Made by a program: the position numbers and the translations under genes
NCBI GenBank assembly: GCA_963556255.1
Contig: OY744609.1
Coordinates: 15,391,244 to 15,455,243, forward strand
From: Allolobophora icterica
Taxonomy: Eukaryota; Annelida; Clitellata; Crassiclitellata; Lumbricidae
DNA length: 64,000 nt
Direction: 5' to 3'
Shown here: one piece after another, positions 10,701 to 35,900 of the stretch
Position numbering within the stretch: the stretch's first letter is position 1
Layout: each line of letters opens with the position of its first letter
Notes under the pieces: generated by a model
What the model saw: only the letters and a program-made list of their open reading frames with translations
Told to the model about the DNA's origin: nothing
Databases searched by the model: none

Positions 10701-13700
10701 AGCCAGACGAAGGGCAGGATCGAAATGTTGGTGGTATTTCAGTCACAGTGCGAAACTGTGATAACTACGCCTTGCACTGAAGGTAGGGGAGGGAGGGGCA
10801 TGTTGTCTCAATTTTTACTTTTTTCGTTATGTACACTGCGTAAATAAAGTTATTACAAATCCTATTAATGTACCGGGGAGGTATACCATTCCTTGACATA
10901 GTAAATGAAAAATAATGACAAAATATTAAAACGCACTATTTAATAAAATAGTTTAAACATGAGCCCCAACATGTGACAACTTACCCCGACATCGGGGTAT
11001 GTTGTCTCGCAGATGGGGGCATGTTGTCACAAATAACATTTGACACTGAAAAATAAAAATAAATATTGTAGTAATATTCAAAATCAATTATAAATAGTCT
11101 AATCCGACTATAAATAATAAAACCTGTCAACTGACAAATAGAAACAGATTATGTCAGTTACAAAAAACTACAAAGTATGCTGACAGAGTCGTTGACAAGA
11201 ATTCTACTCCTGAACTACATTTTCCCTATCAGCAAAATCGGAACACGACGTGTATAAATCAAGATCAACGACGTCTTAAGTGCTATGTTATGTAACGGAG
11301 GGAGCTGTCTTCAGCTAGCTGGCTCGGATATGTTTAACCAGGACAGTTATTGATTCTGAGATTGTGAGGGGATTGAGGGGTGAGGCGTCATATCAAGGCC
11401 GACAATATGAGTGTGGGTCCATAACTCCATATACGATTTTGTAACTGATGAACTAAATCCCCACTAGAAGGCCAAGAGCAGGGCACCATCCTATTCACGA
11501 ACGCTAAGTCAAATCAGAGGGAGTTTCCAGAGAGTAGTCCAAAACAGGTCCGAGCCCGGTTTCCAAAAGGCCATATCAAATCAGAGGAAAAGGTTTTCAG
11601 AGAGTAGTCCCAAGGAGGTCCGAGTCCGCTTTCCAGAGGGCCAGATCAAGAAAGGAGGAAGAGCCGCTGTTAAGGCAGATATAGTTTAGGGCGAGAAGAA
11701 TTTGAAGGCGGAGGATCTGACAAGTTAGGGTAGAAGTAGGCCTACTTGAAAATGTGAGACTTCAGTTTTAAGTGGAAAGCCTTAGGGGTGAAAAATAGAG
11801 GAATATGAGGGGGAATGAAGGACGTGTTGCAATTATGATGACGGAACTGAAAATCTGAGGAATCCAGAGGAATCCAGGGGGAGATCATTCCAGATAGAGG
11901 CGTGGTGCTGTGTTGGATATGGCTCGGTTGGAGAACTTGGGATGACAAGTGACTGGGGTCGAAAAAGACTGAGATGGTAGGATGATCAAACTATTTATTG
12001 GCATTGTTTAAGAAGTGGGGTGCGGACCCCCAGTCCAAAAACGCATCATAGACCCATATATCCTGCATATTAAACAGTCAAACTGCCATAGTACAATAAA
12101 ATGTGACACAAGCAATGACAGGGTATGTTTTGTCTCAAGCTTAAATTTGCATGGGGTATGTTGTCACAAATTGTGACAACATACCCCTTGCAAAAATTCA
12201 TGAAGTTAACATCAGAAGTGCAAAGCAAGTGCCTTTAACGTTCCAGCGCATTTCGTACTAATATAGCAGGTTCATAAGCTAAATAACGGTCTAGAAATAA
12301 TTTGTCTAAGTAAAAAACTCTTTCAACACTATGAAAATCATTAACAAGCAAGAAGATGCTTTTGGGTTGTGAAAAATATGACATTTTGGCTGCTAACTAA
12401 CCTTTATAGCTGTATTAACCAAAGTTGCTTATAAATGATCTGGATGTTGTGTACACACATCCTGACGATATCAGCGCACAAAAGAACATACAGTTTTTTC
12501 TACACGATTGTTGAGACAACATACCCGTGAGACAACATGCCCCTCCCTCCCCTACATCAGCTGTATCTGAAATTTGTGAGTGTGGTACTGCATCTTGCAC
12601 TGCTTAACGGTAACAACTAGGGCTGTGCCGAATAGGTGATCATCACCATTCGGCCGAATACAAATAATTGGACCAACTATTCGGCCGAATACGAATACGA
12701 ATAGTGTACAAAATAGGTCTACCGACAACATTCAAACTTTCAAATGTAAGCAAAAGTTTCAGTTCAGTTAATTTAATAAATGAACTAAAAGTAAACAGTT
12801 AACTACATGTAATTTTTGCATCCTTCTGCCAGTCTGTGTAAACTAGGAATGGAAATAATTTAACTAAACTTAGAAACTGTCACTTAATGTTCACTCCACT
12901 CGCTATAGCAGCCGCATATGCAGAACAGATGTCACGTGACCACTATTCGTATTCGGTCCGACCGCTACTATTCGGCCGAATACCGAATGGCTATTTGGCC
13001 AACTATTTGGCTCCGAAGCGAATACGAAGTGAATATTCGGTACAGCCCTAATTTTAACATGTTTTTTGGTATTTTATTAAGCTACACATTATTAAGTTTG
13101 AGTTATAGTCAATAATATTATACAAGCATTAAAATTTGGGAAGGGAAGAAGTGGGTATGGTGAGGGAAGGGGTAAGAAATTAAGGGCCCCCCGGAGAATT
13201 TGGCGAGGAGCCCCCCGAGGGCTTAATCCGGGCCTGTATATATCATATTGCTTATACAGATCTAAATTACCGACTTAAATATTTATAAATGTATATAAAC
13301 CATTCTTTGTGAGTATAAAAATATCTTCATTATGTATTCACTAGGAATGTATATGCTCGTGAATAGATTACACAAATTTTCGCTCCTTTAAAACTCGCCA
13401 AGATTTACATGAACCCGTTAACATTTATCTACAGAATCGTTCAACCGTGACACGGACGCCGTTCTCCAGCCAACCGGAACCAGATACGTCTACACGCGGA
13501 AACGGAAGTGCGATACTCTGTACGCCGCTGTGCGCATGCGCCAGACGAGCTCGGACAGGTGCGTCGTTGCGAGAAGGCGCGTGGTGAAGATGCTGCTGGT
13601 CATTGTCTTAGAGTTCTTTGTCTGCTGGACGCCGATGTATGTCCTTCAGACCTGGATTGTCTTCGACTACCAGGGAGCCGTGACGCGGGTCTCGGCCGTA

Positions 13701-14003
13701 GTCATGAACCTCATCCACCTGCTTGCCTTCCTCTCGTCCTGCTGCCACCCGATCACCTACTGCTTCATGAACAAGACCTTCCGTCGAGGCTTCCAGACCG
13801 TCTTTCGGTGCTGCCGGTTCGACCGTGGCCGGCGAAGGGACCTCGGCCGACAGCGAAGCACCTACTGGAGCGCTGAACACCACACCTACCATTACCAGGC
13901 TGCGCCGCCGGACAATATCTCTTTGCAGGGAATCTCACAGCGCCAGGTACTCGCACGACCGACCCAGCATTCGAAAATTCCCGTCAACAACGGATTCTCA
14001 TGA
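6852..14003 (+). CDS. CCKR: Cholecystokinin/sulfakinin-type GPCR, 3' part (three exons)
   Basis: Joined exons are 6852-7069, 8625-8769 and 13435-14003, with GT-AG introns of consistent phase (entry phase 1, then 0, then 1). The encoded part runs from TM3 to the C-terminus. VFTLVAISLERYYAICRPL carries the ERY form of the DRY box, and SRQWQTVSHSYK follows as in CCK receptors. Exon 2 gives the ECL2 region and TM5 (LLAFPMVVMTTAYSLISYTL). Exon 3 gives a basic ICL3 end, TM6 with FFVCWTP, TM7 with SSCCHPITYCFMNKTFRRGF, and a Cys pair (FRCCRF) that could be palmitoylated. Family members bind CCK/gastrin/sulfakinin peptides at the plasma membrane and couple to Gq. Oddity: TM7 has HPxxY instead of NPxxY. 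TM1-TM2 exons are not visible and probably lie upstream. Family call is confident; ligand is inferred. Confidence 0.9.
7070..8624 (+). other. Receptor intron with TA microsatellite and 117-bp direct repeat
   Basis: Contains a two-unit repeat of AATCTGGTCAGTTCAAAGGG near 7180-7230 and a TA/GTATATA repeat at 7737-7985. A two-unit direct repeat with 117-bp spacing (8375-8491 and 8492-about 8588, starting AGATAACTAACGCGGTTC) ends about 35 bp before the next exon. No coding sequence other than the flanking exons was seen. Confidence 0.75.
8625..8769 (+). CDS. CCKR: CCK-type receptor exon: TM5 and start of ICL3
   Basis: Acceptor GAATTTCAG precedes 8625. The donor CTG|GTGAAG at 8769/8770 was chosen because it leaves one base that joins the next exon's AA to give Glu, keeping the frame. 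It encodes VWNHKLWEKVYTICLDAILL, TM5 and ISYTLWPKDAGTTPP. Confidence 0.88.
8770..9064 (+). other. Receptor intron, 5' part
   Basis: Unique AT-rich intron sequence before the hAT insertion complex. The open frame continuing past the donor to 8840 is intron read-through. Confidence 0.6.
9105..10287 (+). mobile_element. Inner hAT element nested in the outer hAT, exact 8-bp TSD
   Basis: The element is 9113-10279. Its ends match exactly as an inverted repeat, CAGAGGCGCGTTTAC, followed on both sides by GCGCCTAGGGGCCC-like sequence. The target duplication is CATGGCGG at 9105-9112 and 10280-10287. It retains only the C-terminal part of a hAT transposase (9519-9863), so it is an internal-deletion derivative. 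Confidence 0.92.
9519..9863 (+). pseudogene. hAT transposase C-terminal dimerisation domain
   Basis: A 114-residue frame. The segment VENFLRIYLTIGLPISNRP, SGERSFSVLKRVKNYIRS, RLGNLALLCIE matches the C-terminal hAT dimerisation domain (LLRIYLTLPVSNAEAERSFSKLK pattern) of the ZMYM/TTF-type hAT group. The DDE catalytic core and zinc-finger N-terminus are absent. It lies between the terminal repeats of the 9113-10279 element, in the same orientation. It cannot be an active transposase alone, though the dimerisation domain could bind a partner. Confidence 0.85.
10547..10780 (+). pseudogene. hAT transposase N-terminal remnant (outer element)
   Basis: ATG at about 10547 reads MPKNKRVQLSGAQKR, then a stop, then VAKERTDRERNSVASVPKLE and RFFVGCTP. 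The start (basic, LSGAQKR) and the 'KLxxFF' segment resemble N-termini of ZMYM-type hAT transposases. It is interrupted by a stop and cut by the next insertion. Confidence 0.55.
10784..12554. mobile_element. DNA transposon with 27-bp perfect TIRs (TA target site)
   Basis: Left end 10784-10810 begins TAGGGGAGGGAGGGGCATGT and the right end (12528-12554) is its perfect reverse complement. No 8-bp flanking duplication is found; the TA at each end suggests a TA-targeting (mariner-like) element. Further GGGTATGTTGTCAC motifs occur inside in both orientations near 10975-11035 and 12120-12190. No transposase remains. A truncated minus-strand LINE has inserted inside it. Confidence 0.75.
11440..11985 (-). 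mobile_element. LINE 3' fragment (GATTAC-tail family), minus strand
   Basis: On the minus strand a C-terminal RT-like peptide reads QHHASIWNDLPLD (LWNDLPPE-type motif). It is followed by the 3' UTR shared with copies at 19885-20165(-), 55745-55945, 56815-57055 and 61240-61700. The UTR block GTTTCCAGAGAGTAGTCC is duplicated here (about 11521 and 11594). Confidence 0.7.
12618..13050. mobile_element. MITE with TAGGGCTGTGCCGAATA ends
   Basis: Left end TAGGGCTGTGCCGAATA and right end (reverse strand) TAGGGCTGTACCGAATA match 16/17. The interior is rich in TTCGGCCGAATA palindromes. The flanking 8-mers do not match, so the insertion class is unresolved (TA target site or decayed hAT). The TTCG/CGAA-rich ends are reminiscent of the 24352-25856 element. 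Confidence 0.65.
13435..14003 (+). CDS. CCKR: CCK-type receptor terminal exon: ICL3 end, TM6, TM7, C-tail
   Basis: Acceptor TTATCTACAG precedes 13435; the exon starts with AA, completing a Glu codon. It encodes the basic ICL3 end (RCVVARRRVVKMLLVIV), TM6, TM7 and a roughly 80-residue tail, and stops with TGA at 14001-14003. GC content and codon use differ clearly from the AT-rich introns. Confidence 0.92.
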
Positions 14004-14087
14004 GTCGACTGAAGGAGAGCGGATCACTTTTGATGTTACCTCTTAGACAAAAAAAATTGCGAACTCGTCTACAAAACGAATATGGTT

Positions 14088-14230
14088 ACCGTATACTGTC
14101 GGTGGAAAGATCAGACGGTGTGGGAGAGGTCTGAGCACCGTTCTCATATGTGGAGGATAAGAAAGTTGTAGTAGCTAACAGTTTATACCCACAGCAACTT
14201 TCCTGACGGGAAAGAGATCGATAGCGTTGC
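14088..14230 (+). repeat. SINE-A fragment (tRNA-Asp-like family, 3' part)
   Basis: TACTGTCGGTGGAAAGATCAGACGGTGTGGGAGAGG and the downstream part match the reverse complement of the 3' body of SINEs at 47640-47905 and 60747-61010. The tRNA-like head is missing. Confidence 0.6.
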
Positions 14231-14709
14231 GCATTATCTTTGATTCGACTAAATCGTAACCTCGAAAATTCTCCACGGGATACTTAACAGGCTAAGCGCC
14301 ATTGACAACAGCTTATTCGTGAGTGCGGCATCAAGTCAGAAGGATTGTCCAGATATATCGCGTCAAGAAGAAGATCCGGTTGCCCGTAGTTCAGAGAGAG
14401 AAGCAGAGAGACAGACAGAGACCGACAGACAGACAGGGAGACATAGAGATATACAGAGAGACAGAGACAGAGAGGCGATTATGTTTAAGGTAATGAGATG
14501 GTTAATCCAAGGGTAAATGTAAATGTAAACGAGCAAGTTGTTTTAGATTGGCAGTCACACATCGACCGCGACTTGGGAACTAAATGCAAATAGGCTACTT
14601 GGAACATACAGTACTGAGAAATCTAAAAAAATAGAGCTATATAAATGATCGATTACCATTAATCAAACAATGAAGTTCATAATCCGCTATAAAGAGGCCT
14701 CATTGATTT
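14231..14709. other. No gene seen; GACA repeat
   Basis: A GACA/GAGA simple repeat occupies about 14392-14475. The remainder is unique with no exon recognised. Confidence 0.6.
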
Positions 14710-15030
14710 CTCCTCCTTCTCTTTCTCCTCCTCCTCCTCTTTTTTCTTCTTTTTAGTTTCTCCTTGTTCTTTCTCCTTGTTCTTCTCCTTCTTCTTCATC
14801 TTGATCTTCTTCTTTTCTTCTTCTTTTTCCTCCTCCTCCTTCTCTTCTTCTTGTGGTAGCTTCTTCTTCTGATATCTTCTTCAACTTCTTCTCCTGCTCC
14901 TCATTTCTCCTCCCGTTCCTCATTCTCCTAAGGAACTGCTCTTCTTCTTCTTCCCCACCTCCTTAATCACCTTCTTCATCCTCCTCCTTTTCGTCCTCGT
15001 CATCTTCTTTTTCTGCTTCTTCTTACAGCG
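14710..15030. repeat. Polypyrimidine CTT/CTC tract
   Basis: About 320 bp of almost pure pyrimidines dominated by TTCTTC and CTCCTC units. Confidence 0.92.
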
Positions 15031-16089
15031 ACAGACTTGTTAGAGAAATCTGAAATTGATATTTGATCAATGGTTCACGCAGTTCATTGCCATCTTAATT
15101 ATAGTACAAAGTATACTAGTGTCTTCATGCAATATATATCTCTAACAACAGTCTGAACGTCTTGAACACGAATATCAAGATTGCAGCCAACTTTCCACTC
15201 TTTTCAAAATTGGCGTATAGAAGCCAACAGTGAAATAAATTCTGCAGTTTGTCTTATTTTAACTTTATATTTTAATCCTTTCTTTTGATATTTCCAAAGC
15301 TTTCATAATAGGGTTTCTCCAGCTAAACTATAAGCTACAATTTATGTAGACCTAATTTTACAAAGTTAGGTTTAACATCATGCAAACTCGAAGCTTGCAT
15401 GTTGCGTGTGCATGCAATCCATTAAAATTATGCCGTCAATGCCGTTATGCCGTGCAACAACTTAATTATAAAACATCGTCCTTTCTCAAGCTTTGACTCT
15501 CCAGTAGCTTTTTAAATGACTAAAACCGTATATTATATAATAGTAATTGTAATTTATAAATTCTATCGCGCAGGTGTCCAATGCACAAGGCATCAACCTA
15601 TGGTGTACCGGTACCAAAACCAAGCAGTTGGCTAATCGGGGAACATCCAGAATATTCAGCCAGTGAAAGTTCCACTGTTTAATATCATTGGATAGCGATT
15701 TGATAATGAAAACCATTTTAGTATAAATTGAACGGAGCCTTTTGGAACTTGTACGCCTCAGCTAACATTGCATAAGTCGCAGGAAATTTTTAAGCTAACA
15801 GATCATTGGGATTCTTCTAGACATCTGCTAACTTAATTATTTAGGTAAATCAGCTATTCTTCCCGCTACAGAAATTTTGCCCTCTCCCCTTACAAACTTT
15901 TGCCCTCCTAGAAATTCCCCCCCCCACCTAGAAAAATTCCTGCGGACGCCCATGCTTTAGATTAGGCCTATCAAGATTGCAGCCAACGTTCCTCTCTGTT
16001 AAGTTTCGCCTCAGATTTAATGCTGTATCAATACAATTCTACGCAACACAATAAAATACAGCAACAGTTGACTCTTCTGGTTTTTTTCT
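15031..16089. other. No gene seen; repeat end on minus strand
   Basis: The minus strand at about 15540-15720 carries a dispersed repeat end that reads [20 protein letters not shown]. The same word is found on the minus strand near 42060-42115, so this is probably a retroposon 3' end with an AAT-type tail. Near 15900-15952 is a possible decayed MITE end (TGCGGACGCCCATG). No exon seen. Confidence 0.5.
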
Positions 16090-16305
16090 CAGTGCAGTGA
16101 AATCGAAGGCAAAGGCCTGTAGCATATAATTATGCCAAATACCAAAAGCGTATAATGTCAAAGGCCTATAGCATATTAAAAGGTCAAAGGCCTATAGCAT
16201 ATGTATAAGGTCAAAAACATGTTTAAAATATGTAAAAGGCGGCCTATAGCAAATGTCAAAGGCTTATGTCGTATGTCAAAGGCATATATAGCATATTTGT
16301 CTCAG
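16090..16305. repeat. Degenerate tandem repeat of GTCAAAGGCCTATAGCATAT
   Basis: At least six imperfect copies of a unit containing GTCAAAGGCCTATAGCATAT, at irregular 20-40 bp spacing. Not a CRISPR array: spacers are irregular and repeats diverged. Confidence 0.8.
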
Positions 16306-17849
16306 ACTCCGAATTACTGACTGCGTGCGAATTGTGTCGTTATGAAACAAACAAATAGTTGAAGTAAAAGCCGTGTTAAATTGTTAATTATGGAGAAGAA
16401 CGTTCAGTGTCTATTCCAACGCCTCTCTATAATGTGTCCAGCACCAAGACGTTGTCGCCTTTAGAGACACCATTCCGGACAGCCCAAAAGCCTGGAAGGA
16501 GGCCTGGTTTTCCAGAGACCTGCTTTCTACATACACCTAACTTAATTTTTATTCCAGAGGGGTCATTCATATCTCAGGTAAAAAATTAAAAATAAAGAAA
16601 CTGTAGCTTTGCGATGCGGCTTTGGACTTAACTGCGGCTGATGGAAGCAGGCATCGCACGCATCGCAGGCCGTATAGAAGAGTGTCGTAGTGTCCATTTA
16701 TATCTTCGACGAAAAAATCATTTATATGCCGCCATGTGATTTCCATTACACGCGTGCGTGTGCATGTGCATGGTCTACATATCCTATAGTGAGCAGAAAA
16801 TGAGCAGGCCTTCGTATTTTGAAAAGCAGTTCATTAAATGTCACGCACATGCACAATACTAAGTATATTCATAATATATAAGTAGGTAGGCCCATATGTA
16901 GCTTAGCTGAACACATGCGTGGGTCTATATTTAAAATAGTTGCATCATTTCTATCGGACATCGATTAGTCCCCCCTTCGACAGATGGTCATATTGTGCCA
17001 TCGATTATTTGCATAGACGTTCAGCATACATATATATATAAAGGCTTACACTAAATTTTACAGATGCTCATGTATATATACATGCATAAATACATATGCT
17101 TATATATATACATATGCTTATATAGGCCTATAGTTATATAATATCAACTTTGTAGGGTTGACGTGGTCTGCCATGTGGTTCGAGGATAATACACTGGATG
17201 GACCACCACAAAGTAGGCAACTAGTCTAGCTGTCCTCGACGAATGAGGAAGGCCTATAACCTACTTTAGGATGGTTCAATTTCATTCGTAAAACTCGCAA
17301 CTGGATTTACCGCTATTGACACGTTTATTATTGCCATACATTTTCCTGTTGTGTTAATAGCAGTTCGTGTGTAGACTACAATTTTTCATTGATTCTTATG
17401 GGAAATCACACCGCCATTTTGGAACTGAGCGATATTACAAGCTCTTACTTAATCTGATATAATAGCCTAATGACTGCTGTTCGATCTGAAACCTACGCCC
17501 CTACAGAATTAGCTCTCAGTTTGTTTACTTGTTTAAAATTTAAATATTTTAGTTAGCTTACTTAAGAAGAATCCTAGCAAAAATCAACAGCTTCGAAGAA
17601 AATAGGAAAAGAGGGAAAAGAGACTAAAAGAAAATCTTAAAACAAAGTTGCCGTTCTGTATGTGTTCTTAGACGAGCGATTGCGTTAATTCGCTTGACAG
17701 CCAGAAATAACAAAGTTGGCAAAAGCATTGTAATTTATAATCGTAAAATCTGTAAAATACAAGACAGCAATATCAGGTTATTAGTATAAATTATTACAAA
17801 TAATAATAAATATATTAAGAGATAGCCTACTTTAATCGGAGTCGAAGAG
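16306..17849. other. Upstream region of the GalNAc-transferase gene
   Basis: No coding exon recognised. Contains TA-rich ATATACATATGCTTATATA repeats at about 17030-17130 and AT-rich sequence up to the start codon. A 5' UTR exon or promoter may lie here but no signal is strong enough to call. Confidence 0.5.
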
Positions 17850-32945
<15,096 letters not shown>

Positions 32946-35900
32946 CACCCTGCCGCTGCAGGAAACAACCCCTCCAGGGCGGGGTGACACGCGGATTAAT
33001 TATAAGCAGTGGCAATCGAGGTGTTCGGTTGCCTTCCTGTGTGACCTAGGAGTTTAATGCATCGACTATGAATGTAAACATCTTCAGGAGTTAATGTTGA
33101 CTTCGCTCCTATGTCAACCTGATTAACTGTTTACTTGTTAATGTAAGGTATTGTGGTTTGCAGCTATTGTATGCCTACGGTTGTGTAGTCAACGTAATGT
33201 ATTGTACAATGTATTGTAATTATAGTATTTTGTTATACAGGTGTTGTATTGCATTGTAATGTATTGCGTTACAGCTTAATCTTTAATATGTTACCTTCTA
33301 TGAACCTTTCGAAGGCATTCCTCTGCTAGCCTATATAAAATTAGGCTGTTTTTGAACAAGTTCATTCACATGCAAACTTTGCTCACAGACTTGAAAAGCC
33401 TCCAATGGCAAGTTCTATCTCAAGTAGTACAACCAACCAATTATGGCACCTTTTGAAACATGATGCCAAGTATCAAAAATACATCCAGCTTCAGTTGTTA
33501 TAACTATTGTTATTCACTTTTCCTCGAGGTACATATGCTCCCTTATTATTCTTAATTACTATCATCATCATCATTGGTGCCATTATTATAATTATTATTA
33601 TTACGCTTTGAATCTGTAGTTTACAACTGTACATGATTGAGTGACACTGATCTGGCACATACGGTTTAGGTATTGCATAGACAAAAATCGGACTTTATTA
33701 GATAATCTTAGTCAAATTAAACTAAGGTCATACAGGTATATGTGCTCAAACTACACTCAAACTGTGTCCTGTCCTTGGTGTGTTCGTGCAAGCAAATAAA
33801 CTGGATGGCAGCCACCTTACCCTGCTTAATTATAACTGTATCCGTTAATTGTTGAGGGCATGATGAAATGTGTACACGGAGGAAACCCAGCAAGCAAGGG
33901 CAAGAAGCTTAGGGACCATGCAGGGACTCGCACGCACCACCCAATGACCACAACCACCACCGCTTTCCACCGTAACACCATGCGGTCTTCTCGGCTTGAC
34001 CTGCTCCAGATTTCTGACCTGCCACTGATACAGACCAAACAATCTGGGTCTTTTGGATTTGGTTTGATATAGCACAGGTGATTAAGCTGGTCTCTATGAT
34101 TCAGCTTTTGTGTGTAACTTAAATTTTTGGGAGATTTACATTACATTTGTAGCCAATGAGCTTTGCAGGTCTTATATTCTCTTACATAATGATTGGGCCC
34201 ATAGCTAAGTTATTAGCGCATGGCGATCTGGAATTGCACGCTAACGAGAAATTCATAATGCAAGTTTTTAACTGTGGAAAAGCGTGATGAATAGCATATA
34301 TATATGTACATAAAATTAATTGACCTGACAATGTTTGCTTTTAATTTCAATTATTGTAATCGAAACATCCAATGTTATTTCTAATTTCTGAAGACTCAAG
34401 AGTCTCCTGAAACCAGTTTGTCTTGCACACCTCATCACAAATATTCAAGTGTTACAAGAACTTACAACCCTGCAACGTATGTACTCCCACTGGGTAGCAA
34501 TGTACAGTACCAACATCAGCAGGGTAAAGTAGTTTATAACTTATCAATGTTTGTGATGAGGTCTGCAAAGAATGAATTTGCATCCCTTCAGTGCGAACAA
34601 GAGGACGAGTTTTATCCTATCTTAGATTACGTAAGATCTTACCTAAGATCTTCCCTAAGATCTTCGGAAAGCTATGTTACTTGATCCAGTAGTTGACCTG
34701 TATTGTATCACTGGATGCCAATGGACTCAATGTGGCCACGATGCGGTCATCCATTAAGGACGTCTGCAAAATGACGAGGGAGGTCACCAAAATCCGGACA
34801 GTGGGGAGGGGAGAAGTCCAATGCAGCTGTCTGCATCAAACTAGTACAAATAGTTTTTAGTACAATCTGTGCCTTAAACAACAACTTCATGCACTGCATT
34901 GGATCATTGCTGTGCTTAATTCGGAGCAGCATAAGAAGTACCATAAAATGTTTACGTTTTACAGGCCACTGAGCGTCAGTAGTCATTTGCATAGAGTGTA
35001 CATACGCAAAGGGAATGGGTATTGCAGTGCCAAATGTAGACAAATTTGGATAAGAGGAGAGAGGAGTTCAAAGTAGGTCATTTTGGGAGACGTCCTTTGT
35101 GGATGATCCCACAAAAGTGGCTGCGATTGCAATCGCTAGGGGACAAATATTATTCAAGTAACACACATACTTCTTTTCAAACTGTGCTTTTAAATACTTT
35201 CCTCATTATCGACACATGACTTAAACGATGTAACATGGAGTGAGTTCAATAAAATCTTATTCATAAATCTGTCAGAACACCACAAAATATTCAATAATGA
35301 GTAAACTCATGCTGTCTTATCTAAAAAGCAGTAACCAATAATCACCAACTTCAAGCAAAAATAAACTTTCAACACAAGTCTGTAGAAATTAGCAATGGCA
35401 CGTAAATACTAAAATATGCTCCTTGGTCTATAATTTGTTGATACATGGAAAAGCAAAAATCGGAATGAAATTGTACACCATTGACTGAAACGGGGACGAA
35501 CTATTCCAAATTTAAAAGTAGAGGATACAATTATTGTCCACCATCAGACTTTTTCACAACAGGTTTTGTTTCAATTAAATTGCAATGTTAGATAACAGTT
35601 TTTACATAGTTTAGCCCTTCAAAGTTTTATTTTATTCGCCTCCACAAAACCAGGAGTCGATACTTAAGGTTAAATCACAGAACTCCTTGAAGCAAGCAAG
35701 CAAATGCTTTACAACCTCTATGTTTTCTAGCATTTATATAGCACCAGTAAATAGTGACAAAGCAACAACTGACAGTGCTAAGCAGTGTGGTGCACTTAGA
35801 CTCGCTCGTGGTACCTATACAACGGCAGTCTCAACTGAGGTTCATATCTGCTCAACGCTGCACAACAAAGCAAGCATTCAAACTAGGCAGCAAGCCATCA

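Larger units (their letters stand above)
9065..13244 (+). mobile_element. Outer hAT transposon with exact TSD, containing nested insertions
   Basis: The outer element is 9073-13236. Its ends are CAGGGCCGGATTAA and, on the opposite strand, CAGGCCCGGATTAA. It is bounded by the exact 8-bp duplication TATATATC at 9065-9072 and 13237-13244. G/C-rich GGGGCCCCCC blocks lie subterminally. It carries at least three later insertions (9113-10279, about 10784-12554, about 12618-13050), and its own transposase is reduced to an N-terminal scrap near 10547. Inserted in a receptor intron in sense orientation. Confidence 0.88.

Noticed and set aside
13508..13956. Overlapping open frames on both strands within the receptor's last exon
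   Set aside because: GC-rich exon gives shadow frames; only the 13530 frame carries TM6 and TM7 motifs.
16090..16305. CRISPR-like repeat array
   Set aside because: Repeat units are diverged and irregularly spaced in a eukaryotic genome; no spacers of constant length.
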